From Mycolicibacterium parafortuitum (lineage in GTDB: Bacteria > Actinomycetota > Actinomycetes > Mycobacteriales > Mycobacteriaceae), in NCBI RefSeq assembly GCF_002086815.1, contig NZ_MVID01000014.1, positions 1 through 64,000 on the forward strand: DNA of 64,000 nt, read 5' to 3'. The position numbers and the translations under genes are program-made. The notes under the pieces were generated by a model. It did not search any database. It was not told the origin of the DNA and saw only the letters and a list, made by a program, of their open reading frames with translations. Positions 24,727 to 32,820 of this stretch are shown here, piece after piece. How positions within the stretch are numbered: the stretch's first letter is position 1; each line of letters starts with the position of its first letter.

Positions 24727-25928
24727 AGGATCGCCCCGGCTTCTTTGAGCTTCTCGATGGTCTCCCAATCGATCCCGGCGTCCATCAAGACTTCCTCGGT
24801 GTGCTGGCCGTGCTCCGGCGCGCCGGGCGGAACGACCGGCTGCTCGTCGAACTGAACGGGGTTGGTGGGTAGCGAGAACGGGACACCGTTGACGGTAGAG
24901 GTTTGCGCGACATAGCCGTTCGCGGTGACGGCGGGGTCTTGACATAGTTCGCCCGGCGTCTGCACGATGCCCCACGCCCCCGACAGCGGCGCCAACGTTT
25001 CGCGCCATTCGGCCAGTGTGCGTTGGGCGAACGCGTCATCGAGCGACGCGATCAGGCTGACGCGGTTCGCGTACCGCGAGACGGGGTCGGCGTATCTCGG
25101 ATCGTCGATCAGCTCGGGCAGACCGATCACCCGCATCGCCTCGGCGTAGAACTTGTCGAGCTGCAGCATCATCAGCTGCACATAGCGACCGTCCTTCGTA
25201 CGGTAGGTACCCACCAGCGGGTTCGGCGAATCGGCATGGCCGAACTTCGGAATCGCGCTGCCGCCGTGGATTTGGCTGACCGCGACATCGGGGCTGAGGT
25301 TCCACGCGGCGAGGCCGAGCAGCGATACGTCGACCACCGATCCGATTCCTGTCGTCGCCTTCTTGTACAACGCCGCGGCGATGCCGCCGGCGAGGGTCAT
25401 ACCACCGAGCAGGTCTCCGAACGCCGGACGCGAGCGGACCAGCTCGTCGGCCCCCTCCGTCAGGACGGTGGCGATGCCACCCCGCGCCCAGTAGGACACT
25501 CCGTCGTAGCCGGGCTTATCCGCATCCGGCCCCTTGGGGCCGTGGCCCGATCCGCGCACGTACACGATGCTCGGATTGACCTCCCTGATGTCGTCGACGT
25601 CGATGCCGAACTTCCGGCGCCGCTCCGGCAGATAGCTGGTCAGGAACACGTCGCTGGTCTTGGCCAGCTCGCGCACCACATCCCGGCCGCCGGGGGTGCT
25701 CAGGTCCACACCGATGGACTTCTTACCGCGGTTGGGGATCTCGATCATGTAGTTGACCGACCCGCCTCCCTCGTCGACGATGCCCATCGTGACGAGGCCG
25801 CGCTGTGGATCGCCTCCGTCGCGTGGTTCGACCTTGATGACCTCCGCACCCCACTCGGCGAGGACCGCACCCGCCGACGGCACGAACGTCCACGCCGCAA
25901 CTTCGAGCACCCGAACACCGTTGAGCAC
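24723..25928 (-). CDS. family III CoA-transferase (CaiB/BaiF)
   Basis: A single-domain CoA-transferase of 401 residues from GTG 25928. Signatures are VRVLEVAAWTFVPSAGAVLAE, NRGKKSIGVDLSTPGGRDVV and GSVVDVSLLGLAAWNL with the catalytic Asp. GTG 25928 has no ribosome site near it. A strong TAGGAGGAG (revcomp of 25946-25954) sits just before an in-frame ATT at 25943, giving ISGDKVLNG at the N-terminus, so a rare ATT start is possible. It shares a divergent promoter region with the ligase at 26166 that contains sites E1 and E2, and is coupled to the downstream P450. Confidence 0.88.
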   Translation of the reverse strand: MLNGVRVLEVAAWTFVPSAGAVLAEWGAEVIKVEPRDGGDPQRGLVTMGIVDEGGGSVNYMIEIPNRGKKSIGVDLSTPGGRDVVRELAKTSDVFLTSYLPERRRKFGIDVDDIREVNPSIVYVRGSGHGPKGPDADKPGYDGVSYWARGGIATVLTEGADELVRSRPAFGDLLGGMTLAGGIAAALYKKATTGIGSVVDVSLLGLAAWNLSPDVAVSQIHGGSAIPKFGHADSPNPLVGTYRTKDGRYVQLMMLQLDKFYAEAMRVIGLPELIDDPRYADPVSRYANRVSLIASLDDAFAQRTLAEWRETLAPLSGAWGIVQTPGELCQDPAVTANGYVAQTSTVNGVPFSLPTNPVQFDEQPVVPPGAPEHGQHTEEVLMDAGIDWETIEKLKEAGAIL

Positions 25929-26090
25929 CTTGTCGCCGGAAATGACTCCTCCTACGGGTAGATCGGTTGGCCCACGCGCGACGGCTGCCGGGACGGTCGG
26001 GTCGGGCGGCCGGGCAACTCGGCGATCCCGAGTCTGGACTCCACGAGATCGAGCCGGTCCGGCGGCGACATGGCTGCAGTGTAGCCGGAT

Positions 26091-26110
26091 GCGAGAACCA
26101 CTATTCTCGT
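26091..26110. promoter_or_regulatory. candidate operator, GAGAATA palindrome family (site E1)
   Basis: GCGAGAACC-AC-TATTCTCGT in the divergent region between the CoA-transferase (minus) and the acyl-CoA ligase (plus). The core GAGAA/TTCTC halves are intact. Confidence 0.55.
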
Positions 26111-26117
26111 TTTTCGC

Positions 26118-26133
26118 CAGGATCGCTATCCTG
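26118..26133. promoter_or_regulatory. second inverted repeat next to site E1 (site E2)
   Basis: CAGGAT-CGCT-ATCCTG, a perfect 6-bp inverted repeat with a 4-base spacer, centred 25 bp from site E1. It matches most positions of the 16-bp GAGAATA core, so it may be a second, weaker binding site. Confidence 0.4.
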
Positions 26134-26165
26134 TGGGGACACCTGTGCGAGAGGATTACCCCGCC

Positions 26166-27770
26166 GTGCCCTTCCCTTCCATCACGCCGACGCTCCCTAC
26201 CCTGCTCAGGTCATGCGCGGCGCGCTTCGGGGAGCAGGCTTTCCTGGTCGCGGACGGCCAGACGCTCACTTACATCGACCTCGATCAGCGATCGGCACGG
26301 TTGGCGGGCGCGCTGCTGGCAGCAGGTATCGGCAAGGGCGACCATGTCGGAATCCTGATGCCCAACAGCGTCGAATGGGCGGTCGCGTGGTTCGCGACGA
26401 CCCGTATCGGTGCGGTGGCGGTGCCCCTGAACACCTTCTACAAACCCTCGGAGCTTGCCTGGACCGCGCGCCATGCCGATCTCCGCGCGATCCTCGCCCA
26501 GTCCGATTTTCGCGGCCACGACTACCTCACCCGGCTGGAAGAGGCGCTGCCGGGGCTGGCCGGGCAGCACACACCCGGCGGGCTCGTCGTCCGTCAGGTG
26601 CCGTACCTGCGGATGATCGCGGTGTGGGGGCAGTGTGACCGGCCTTGGGCGACAGTCCTTCCGGACCATCCGGATCACGACGCGCAGTTCCTCACCGAGG
26701 TCGAGTCCTGCGTGACACCCGCCGACGACGCGGCGATCATCTACACCTCGGGCAGTACCGGCGAGCCGAAAGCCCCCGTGCACACCCACGGCACACTCGT
26801 GCGCCACACCTACAACCTGACGTTCCACTACGGCGTCACCGGCGACACGGTGATGTTCACGTCGATGCCGTTCTTCTGGGTGGGTGGATTGATCACCGGC
26901 ATCCATGCGGTGGTCCATCACGGCGCCACCCTGGTCACCCAGCCGGCGTTCGACGCGGCAGAGGCGCTGGAGCTGATCGAGACGCACCGCGCGACGATCA
27001 CGCTGGGCTGGCCGCAGCAGGGCAAGTCGCTGGCCGAACACCCGGACTTCACCCGGCGCGACCTCGGTTCGGTTCAGCGCACCAGCATGCCGGCGATGGT
27101 TCCAGCCGAACGTCGGCCGCAGGGCCCCAACGCCCTGGGCATGACCGAGTTGTGCGGTAACCACATCGGGGTGGATCCCTATCCGGCACAGCCTGCCGAT
27201 CGCCGCGAGACCGGCGGCTACTCGATCGAGGGGTTGTCGCACCTGCTGGTCGATCCCGCGACCGGCGACCCGGTCCCCGCCGGCACCGACGGCGAGATCT
27301 GGGTGCGTGGTTACTCGCTGATGCAGCGCTTGTACAAGCGCGAACGCGAGGACGTGTTCACCCCGGACGGCTACTACCGCACGGGTGACCGCGGAATCCG
27401 GTACGACGACGGCTGGATCACGTTCACCGGACGATTGGGCGATCTGATCAAAACCGGTGGCGGGACGAATGTCACGCCGGGCGAGGTGGAGCTGGCGCTG
27501 ACCGCATGCGAGGGCGTTCTGGAGGCGTACGTCGTCGGCGCCGAGGATGGTCGCAACGGAACCATCGTGGCCGCCGCGGTGGTTCCGCGCGGCGGTGCGC
27601 AGCTGGATGCCGCGGCACTGCGGGCGGACCTCCGCAGCCGACTATCGGCCTACAAGGTCCCGAAGTTCATCTGGGTCACCGACAAGGAGGCGTTGCCGTT
27701 CACCGCCTCGGGCAAGGTCAAGAAGTCCGCCCTCGCAACGCGGCTCGGCGAACTCGTGTCACGCAGCTGA
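26166..27770 (+). CDS. AMP-dependent acyl-CoA synthetase/ligase
   Basis: A 534-residue adenylate-forming enzyme. The P-loop is AIIYTSGSTGEPKAPVHTHG. Later motifs are MTELCGNHIG, YRTGDRGIRYDDGWITFTGR, LGDLIKTGGGTNVTPGEVE and the C-terminal catalytic-lysine motif FTASGKVKKSALA. Three in-frame GTGs compete (26133, 26145, 26166); the last has GAGAGGA 10 bases upstream and leaves the operators outside the gene, so it is preferred. It likely loads CoA on the acid entering the pathway served by the divergent CoA-transferase and P450. Confidence 0.87.
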   Translation: MPFPSITPTLPTLLRSCAARFGEQAFLVADGQTLTYIDLDQRSARLAGALLAAGIGKGDHVGILMPNSVEWAVAWFATTRIGAVAVPLNTFYKPSELAWTARHADLRAILAQSDFRGHDYLTRLEEALPGLAGQHTPGGLVVRQVPYLRMIAVWGQCDRPWATVLPDHPDHDAQFLTEVESCVTPADDAAIIYTSGSTGEPKAPVHTHGTLVRHTYNLTFHYGVTGDTVMFTSMPFFWVGGLITGIHAVVHHGATLVTQPAFDAAEALELIETHRATITLGWPQQGKSLAEHPDFTRRDLGSVQRTSMPAMVPAERRPQGPNALGMTELCGNHIGVDPYPAQPADRRETGGYSIEGLSHLLVDPATGDPVPAGTDGEIWVRGYSLMQRLYKREREDVFTPDGYYRTGDRGIRYDDGWITFTGRLGDLIKTGGGTNVTPGEVELALTACEGVLEAYVVGAEDGRNGTIVAAAVVPRGGAQLDAAALRADLRSRLSAYKVPKFIWVTDKEALPFTASGKVKKSALATRLGELVSRS

Positions 27771-27815
27771 GCGCCACCGTATCCCCGGGGGGCACGGCCC
27801 GCGGTATCGGTCATG

Positions 27816-29012
27816 TCATACCGACACCGGAAGTGTGGCCCACCCTCTGACGCTGCTGGTGTGGGCGCGCCTGGCCGCGCCGTAGTCCACTTCCCAGTCC
27901 GGCCAACGGCTCAGCACCTCCTCCAGCGCGACCCGCGCCTGCATTCGCGCGAGCGCGGCGCCAAGGCAGAAGTGGATGCCGCGGCCGAAGGACAGGTGGG
28001 CGCCCTGACGATGGATGTCGAACCGGTCCGCGTCCGGGAACTGTCGCTCGTCGCGATTCGCCGATCCGTTGATCAGCAGCATCACCGAGCCCTCGGCGAC
28101 TGTCCGGCCGTAGAGTTCGACATCACGAGCGACGTACCGCGCCTGGACAGGTGACGGTGCCTCGTAACGCAGCACCTCCTCGATCGCCGCTGGGATCAGG
28201 CTGAAATCTGTTGCCAGTTCCCGGCGTTGGTCCGGATGGTCCGACAACAGCTGTCCGGCAAAGCCGATCAGCCTCGTCGTCGTCTCGTTTCCGGCGCCCA
28301 CGACGGTGCCGGTGTAGGTCAACACCTCGCCGCGGGTCAATCGCCTGCGGCTACCGTCGGGCTCCTCGAGCTCGGCGTTCACCAGGTCCGTCATCAGGTC
28401 GTCAGACGGGTGGTCGTAGCGCCAGTCGATGAACTCCTCCAGCATCGAGCCTTGCCGCGTCAGGATGTCGTCGGCCACGTCGGCGAGCTCACCGTCGCGA
28501 AGCTCGAGCAGCCGGTCGGTGTTCCGGCGAATGGCGACCTGGCTTTCCTCAGGGATGCCCAGCAGGTATCCGATGGTGCGCATCGGCATCCACGCACCGA
28601 GGTCGGCGATGAAGTCGAACGTCTCTGCGCTCTCCAGGGGCTCCAACGCCCGCCGGCAGAACTCCCTTGCCAGCGGTTCGATGGCGGCCATACGTCGTGG
28701 AGTGAACACACCTGACAGCAGCCGTCGGTGGAAGTCGTGGATCGGGGGGTCCTCGAACAGGATGATGCCCGGCGGGACCTCGACACCGCTGAGGATGATC
28801 TCGGTGGTGGTGCCCTTGCCGGAGCGGTAGACCTCCCAATTCGCCAGCTCACGGTTGACGTCCGAATACCGGCTCAGCGCGTAGAAACCGTACTTGTCGT
28901 TGCGATAGAGGGGCGCGTCGTCACGCAGTCGTTTCCACACGGGGTAAGGATCGTCGTCGATGTCGAAGTCGAACGGGTCGTAGTACGGACCAACCTCCAC
29001 CCTGTTTGTCAC
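27816..29012 (-). CDS. cytochrome P450
   Basis: A 398-residue P450: I-helix GAGNETTTR near residue 240, ExxR in EEVLRYE, heme loop FGRGIHFCLG near 342. The start is uncertain. GTG 29012 (VTNRVEVGPYYDPFDFD) leaves candidate operator 29016-29035 intact; an upstream ATG 29045 would place the operator inside the gene. No clear ribosome site exists for either. The divergent neighbour is an operon that includes a [2Fe-2S] Bfd-like ferredoxin, which may be relevant for electron supply. The 45-base gap to the ligase stop shows no convincing terminator. Confidence 0.85.
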   Translation of the reverse strand: MTNRVEVGPYYDPFDFDIDDDPYPVWKRLRDDAPLYRNDKYGFYALSRYSDVNRELANWEVYRSGKGTTTEIILSGVEVPPGIILFEDPPIHDFHRRLLSGVFTPRRMAAIEPLAREFCRRALEPLESAETFDFIADLGAWMPMRTIGYLLGIPEESQVAIRRNTDRLLELRDGELADVADDILTRQGSMLEEFIDWRYDHPSDDLMTDLVNAELEEPDGSRRRLTRGEVLTYTGTVVGAGNETTTRLIGFAGQLLSDHPDQRRELATDFSLIPAAIEEVLRYEAPSPVQARYVARDVELYGRTVAEGSVMLLINGSANRDERQFPDADRFDIHRQGAHLSFGRGIHFCLGAALARMQARVALEEVLSRWPDWEVDYGAARRAHTSSVRGWATLPVSV

Positions 29013-29015
29013 ATC

Positions 29016-29035
29016 GCGAGAATAGGCCCTCTCAG
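29016..29035. promoter_or_regulatory. candidate operator, GAGAATA palindrome family (site F)
   Basis: GCGAGAATA-GG-CCCTCTCAG, adjacent to the P450 start at 29012. One of two sites in this divergent region; the other is the perfect copy at 29114. Confidence 0.5.
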
Positions 29036-29113
29036 AGGGTGCCATGGGGGGTTTCTTCAGCTCCGGCACACCGATACAGCCGGGACAGGCGCGCGGCCAC
29101 CACAATCCCCGGC

Positions 29114-29133
29114 ATGAGAATATGTATTCTCAT
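29114..29133. promoter_or_regulatory. perfect GAGAATA palindrome (site G)
   Basis: ATGAGAATA-TG-TATTCTCAT: both 9-base arms are exact complements. It lies 30 bases before the ATG at 29164 and defines the consensus for the site family. Size and symmetry fit a TetR-type dimer site. Confidence 0.7.
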
Positions 29134-29163
29134 ATTGCGGAACCGGCACCGAAGGGGGCGTCG

Positions 29164-29805
29164 ATGGGCTCAGCCGCCGTTCGCAACGTCATCTTCGCCG
29201 TCGAGTTCAGGATCGGCGAGTCCGAGCGCGTGGGACCGGTACTCACCCGGCACGAGGAGAGTCTTCGCGATCTCGGTGCCCGATATGCGTTCGTGTACGA
29301 ATCGGTGGTGGACCCAGGGAAAGTCCTGGTGGTCATCGGGATCCGCACCGCGCAGCCGCTGCTGGACCTTCTGCGCTCGCCGGACTTCTTCGACTGGTTC
29401 GACGCAGTCGGTGTCGAAGACCTGCCCGCCGTCTTCGCCGGTGAGCTCGTCGAGCGCTTCGACCTCGGCGAACCGCCCGCACCGAGTACCGGCGTGGTGG
29501 TCGCCGCCGTCACCCGAGTCCAGAATGTCGAGGTCTTCATGACCCGGGTACGCGAATCGCTGTCCGGGTTCGCCCACTCCGGTATTCGCCGGACGCTCGT
29601 CTACCGGGCCTTCGACACCCCTCGCGAGGTGCTCTTCCTCCACCAGCTCGCGACCGCGCGCACCGCGTTGCAGTGGGTCAACCACTCCGACGTCGCCGCC
29701 GAGTGGTTGACATCGGCCGGCGTCGGCGCCTATCCGCCCGTCTTCGTCGGTCGGTTTGTCCACGCGATGCGACTGGCTGAGACGGCCGGGACGGATCTGC
29801 ACTGA
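29164..29805 (+). CDS. protein with two tandem ferredoxin-like (alpha/beta barrel) repeats
   Basis: A 213-residue protein of unknown function with a clear internal duplication. Each half of about 100 residues runs from a VxxVIFAVEF/GVVVAAVTRV strand through a VYESVVDPGKVLVV/VYRAFDTPREVLFL hairpin to PAVFAGELVERFDL/PPVFVGRFVHAMRL. The pattern suggests a fused dimeric alpha-beta barrel (antibiotic-monooxygenase-like), but no catalytic residue is evident. ATG 29164 follows GAAGGGGG; upstream in-frame starts would span the perfect operator 29114-29133. It overlaps the Bfd-like gene by one base (TGATG). Confidence 0.75.
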   Translation: MGSAAVRNVIFAVEFRIGESERVGPVLTRHEESLRDLGARYAFVYESVVDPGKVLVVIGIRTAQPLLDLLRSPDFFDWFDAVGVEDLPAVFAGELVERFDLGEPPAPSTGVVVAAVTRVQNVEVFMTRVRESLSGFAHSGIRRTLVYRAFDTPREVLFLHQLATARTALQWVNHSDVAAEWLTSAGVGAYPPVFVGRFVHAMRLAETAGTDLH

Positions 29806-29999
29806 TGTATGTCTGTCTGTGCCTTGGCATCACGATCGAGAAGGTCTCCGATGCCGTCGCCGGCGGCGCCACGACGACCCGGCAGGTATCCGATGCGTGC
29901 GGCGCCGGCTCGGACTGCGGCAGGTGCCGGCGCACCATCATCTCGATCATCAGATCCGCGGCGGCGGAATCAGATTCAGGCAGGAGACGGACGGTATGA
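29805..29999 (+). CDS. Bfd-like [2Fe-2S] ferredoxin
   Basis: A 64-residue protein beginning MYVCLCLGIT, with cysteines 4, 6, 38 and 41 in the CxC...CGRC arrangement of bacterioferritin-associated ferredoxins and BFD domains; Cys32 is extra. Bfd domains bind a [2Fe-2S] cluster and pass electrons, classically to bacterioferritin. No bacterioferritin gene is nearby. Here it is sandwiched between a duplicated barrel protein and an SDR by 1-base and 4-base overlaps, opposite a P450 gene. An electron-transfer role in this catabolic operon is more likely than iron release, but this is inferred. Confidence 0.82.
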   Translation: MYVCLCLGITIEKVSDAVAGGATTTRQVSDACGAGSDCGRCRRTIISIIRSAAAESDSGRRRTV

Positions 30000-30754
30000 G
30001 CGATCGACACTCCAACATTGCTGGAGCACGGGTGCTGGTGATCGGCGCATCGTCGGGCATAGGTCACGCTCTCGCGAAGGCGGCCCACGCACGCGGCGCC
30101 CGCGTCGCTCTCGCCGCCAGACGGATTCACCTTCTGTCCGAGCTGGCCGAGCAGCTCGACGGCGCCGCCTACGAACTCGACGTCTCCGATCCTCGCGCGA
30201 TCGAGCAGGTCGTCGATGCGGTGGCAGCCGAGTTCGGGCAGCTCGACGCGGTCGTATTCACCAGTGCCGTCGTGCCGTTCGCACTCATCGAGGAAACTGA
30301 CGTGACGACGTGGTTGCACGCGTATGCCGTCAACGCGGTAGGCGCATCGCACGTCCTGCGCGCCGCGCTGCCCCACCTCGCAGACGACGCGGTGACGCTC
30401 GTCGCGTCGAGCCATGACGTCGGCAGGCCACGCGCCGGGGTCGCGGCGTATCACGCGAGCAAAGCCGCGTTGGACGAGATCCTTCGGTCCTGGCGTGCCG
30501 AGCATCCTGAACTCGCCGTCATCCGCGTCAGTGTCGGCCCCACCGACGGCACGGAGATCCTCCGTGGCGCCGACCGCGATCTGCTCGCCGATCTTTACCG
30601 GTCCTGGGCACAGGAAGGCCAGATCCCGTCGAAGATGTCCGCCGTCAACGACGTGGCCGACGCGATGCTGTCCTTGATCGCCGTCTCCCGCGCGAACCCG
30701 TCTGTGGTCAGCGACATCGTGCACCTGGCACCCCGCACGGGCACCAGCCGATAG
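29996..30754 (+). CDS. SDR-family oxidoreductase
   Basis: A 252-residue short-chain dehydrogenase. The cofactor loop is VLVIGASSGIG, and the active site has VASSH followed by AAYHASKAALDE (Tyr-x3-Lys). The expected NNAG motif is replaced by FTSAVV, which is unusual. ATG 29996 overlaps the Bfd-like stop (ATGA). It probably oxidises or reduces a hydroxyl/keto group in the pathway; the coupled ferredoxin suggests a redox link. Confidence 0.85.
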   Translation: MSDRHSNIAGARVLVIGASSGIGHALAKAAHARGARVALAARRIHLLSELAEQLDGAAYELDVSDPRAIEQVVDAVAAEFGQLDAVVFTSAVVPFALIEETDVTTWLHAYAVNAVGASHVLRAALPHLADDAVTLVASSHDVGRPRAGVAAYHASKAALDEILRSWRAEHPELAVIRVSVGPTDGTEILRGADRDLLADLYRSWAQEGQIPSKMSAVNDVADAMLSLIAVSRANPSVVSDIVHLAPRTGTSR

Positions 30755-30806
30755 GACGGCGGCGCAATGGATCTCGGCTTCGAGGGCGCAACGACTATGC
30801 GACCGA

Positions 30807-31649
30807 TCAGCCGTTCTTCGACATCTCCGCGGCCGCCGTGTCGGCCCACCGCGCCTGGTGCCGGCCCATTGTCATGGCGCCGTTCCAGCCGCCATCGGTC
30901 CACAGCACCTCACCGCCGACATAGCTGAACCGCGGGCTACCGAGACATACCAGCGGCCAGGCTTGTTCCTCGGGAGTCGAGTACCGGCCCACCGGTCCGA
31001 CCGCCTGATCGACCGTGTCCTTGCCCATCAGGTCCTGGAACGCCGGCATCATCGCGGTCTCGGTGGGTCCGGGATTGATGCAGTTGATGCGGATGCCGCG
31101 GCGGCCGAGTTCGGGATACCACCAGCCCACCCAGGCGTCGATGATGTACTTCGAGTAGGCGTAGCCACTCCAGGACCACAGCTTCTCGTTGGCGGCCAGC
31201 CATTCGACGGCGGCCTCGAAGCCGTCGGTCTCGAGCAGGCCGGTGATGGTCTTGATGTGGCCCTGCCAGCCGATGGCGGCGGACGACGAGATGACGCTGA
31301 TGGCCGAACCCTGGGGCATCGTCGGCACCAGCCGCTCGGCCAGATGACGCGCACCGACGAAGTTGACCAGGATCGTGTCCCATTCACTGAACGGCGGGCC
31401 GGGTAGCCCCGCACAGCTGAACAGCCCGTCGACCGGGCCGTCGATGGATTCCGCGACGGCGTCGATGCTCGTCGGGTCGCGCAGGTCGATCTGCAGCGTC
31501 CGGGCGGCGGGGACGGTCGTCGGGTTGATGTCGAGGGCGGTGACGGTCGCACCGAGATCCACCAGGATCCGAGCGGTCGCCTGCCCCATCCCCGACGCTG
31601 CGCCGGTCACGACGACCGACTTACCTCGGTACCCCAGCACATCGTCCAT
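30807..31649 (-). CDS. SDR-family oxidoreductase (coniferyl-alcohol/3-alpha-hydroxysteroid dehydrogenase-like)
   Basis: A 280-residue SDR: SVVVTGAASGMGQATA cofactor loop, FSCAGLPG, ISSSAAIGW with the active-site Ser, and YAYSKYIIDAW (Tyr-x3-Lys). The long insertion between Ser and Tyr and the C-terminal VGGEVLWTDGGW resemble 3-alpha-hydroxysteroid/coniferyl-alcohol dehydrogenases. ATG 31649. It is the last gene downstream of the P450/reductase pair but has its own candidate operator at 31683-31702, with a TAACGT-type -10 in it. The 52 bases before the convergent SDR (30755-30806) show no clear hairpin. Confidence 0.85.
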   Translation of the reverse strand: MDDVLGYRGKSVVVTGAASGMGQATARILVDLGATVTALDINPTTVPAARTLQIDLRDPTSIDAVAESIDGPVDGLFSCAGLPGPPFSEWDTILVNFVGARHLAERLVPTMPQGSAISVISSSAAIGWQGHIKTITGLLETDGFEAAVEWLAANEKLWSWSGYAYSKYIIDAWVGWWYPELGRRGIRINCINPGPTETAMMPAFQDLMGKDTVDQAVGPVGRYSTPEEQAWPLVCLGSPRFSYVGGEVLWTDGGWNGAMTMGRHQARWADTAAAEMSKNG

Positions 31650-31682
31650 GCCACGCTCCTCAGAGAACTTCGTTCACCGAAT

Positions 31683-31702
31683 ATGAGAACCCACGTTATC
31701 AC
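31683..31702. promoter_or_regulatory. candidate operator, GAGAATA palindrome family (site H)
   Basis: ATGAGAACC-CA-CGTTATCAC upstream of the SDR start 31649 (minus strand). Read on the minus strand, it is GTGATAACG-TG-GGTTCTCAT, nearly identical to site C2, and includes the same TAACGT box. Confidence 0.5.
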
Positions 31703-31756
31703 CGGTGGTTCCGTCACCATGGGACGGTTTCCAGGGCGGCCGCCGGCGGTACGGGT

Positions 31757-32809
31757 CTAATCGCCGCGGTTCGTCCAGTGCGCGACGAACGGCGCGATGG
31801 TCGACAGGTCGTAGAGCCCCGGTTCCGCCGCGACGACGGCCGGTATCGCATTGATCGCATGCATGGCGGTGGCCAGGCAGCCCTGTTCGGAATGGTCCTC
31901 ACCGGCAGAACCGATTTCGAGGTGCATGCGCATATTCGGCTCGCCTTCGAACGCGATCTCATACCCGATCTCGGTCGGCCAGTGCGGGGCCAGATCGTCG
32001 GCCATGCGGGTGAGATGCTCGACCGATATCGTCGTCTCCCCGCAATCGACGATCACCCCGAAGCGCATCGCACCGACAGTGTCCGGCGGAATTTCGCCTG
32101 CCGCGACGGTCAGCGCGCGCGGCGTCGTCACCACCTCCCGGAATCCCTCCACCCCGCGAATGCTCAGTCCGAGCGCCTGCGCGAGCACCGTCGCGCTACC
32201 GATCCACGCACTCGCCGCGTACTCGGGGTTGGCGAGCAGCGGGGCGGGGTCGTCGGGCGTATGGCCGAAACCCATGGCGTTGAAAACCAGGTCGTGACTG
32301 GCGTAGGTGGAGTAGTTGAGCACTTCGCGGACGTTGATCCGGTTCGTCTGCTGCGTGAGGCGTGACAACAGGGGCGCGAACGACTCGCCGAAGAAGCCGG
32401 GGTACAGCCCCACCCCGAGGAACGAAGAATGCCCTCGTTCGCAGGCGCTCTCGATACCGTCGGCCAGCGATTCGTGCAGCGAGCGCGGGTGAATGAACCT
32501 GCTGCCGGTCGCGATGACATCCTTGCCCGACGCGAGCAGGTCACAGACATCGGCAAAGCAGCCCGGTATGTCCGTCTCCACCTTGCCCATGTAGAGCACC
32601 ACGTCTGCATCGGTGTTGAGGACGGTGTCGCGGTCATCGGTGGTGATCACACCCGCCTCAGCGCTACCGCACAGCGTGCCGGCGTCGAGACCGGCTTTCG
32701 CCGGATCGTAGACACGCACGGCGGCCACCGTGAGATCCGGCCGGGCGAGGATGTGGCGCAACGCCATCGAACCGGTCACCCCGGTTGCCCATTGAATCAC
32801 TCGGGTCAT
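31757..32809 (-). CDS. dihydrodipicolinate-reductase-like NAD(P)-binding protein (copy 1)
   Basis: A 350-residue two-domain protein: an N-terminal Rossmann fold (VIQWATGVTGSMALRHI, then VYDPAKAGLDAG) and a DAP-dehydrogenase-like C-terminal domain (NFAMGFGHTP-type region, HLTRMADDLAPHW). Such proteins are found beside P450s in mycobacterial catabolic clusters, reaction unknown. The start is ATG 32809 with AGGAGGAT at ideal distance; the frame is open far upstream only as antisense to the P450. It lies 11 bases after the P450 stop, in one operon. It is paralogous to the divergent gene 34185-35273. Confidence 0.82.
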   Translation of the reverse strand: MTRVIQWATGVTGSMALRHILARPDLTVAAVRVYDPAKAGLDAGTLCGSAEAGVITTDDRDTVLNTDADVVLYMGKVETDIPGCFADVCDLLASGKDVIATGSRFIHPRSLHESLADGIESACERGHSSFLGVGLYPGFFGESFAPLLSRLTQQTNRINVREVLNYSTYASHDLVFNAMGFGHTPDDPAPLLANPEYAASAWIGSATVLAQALGLSIRGVEGFREVVTTPRALTVAAGEIPPDTVGAMRFGVIVDCGETTISVEHLTRMADDLAPHWPTEIGYEIAFEGEPNMRMHLEIGSAGEDHSEQGCLATAMHAINAIPAVVAAEPGLYDLSTIAPFVAHWTNRGD

Positions 32810-32820
32810 CAGATCCTCCT

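Noticed and set aside
27771..27815. Possible terminator between the ligase and the convergent P450.
   Set aside because: The gap is G+C-rich, but no stable short-loop stem could be seen within it; the nearest symmetry (CGGTAT...ATACCG) runs into the P450 coding end.
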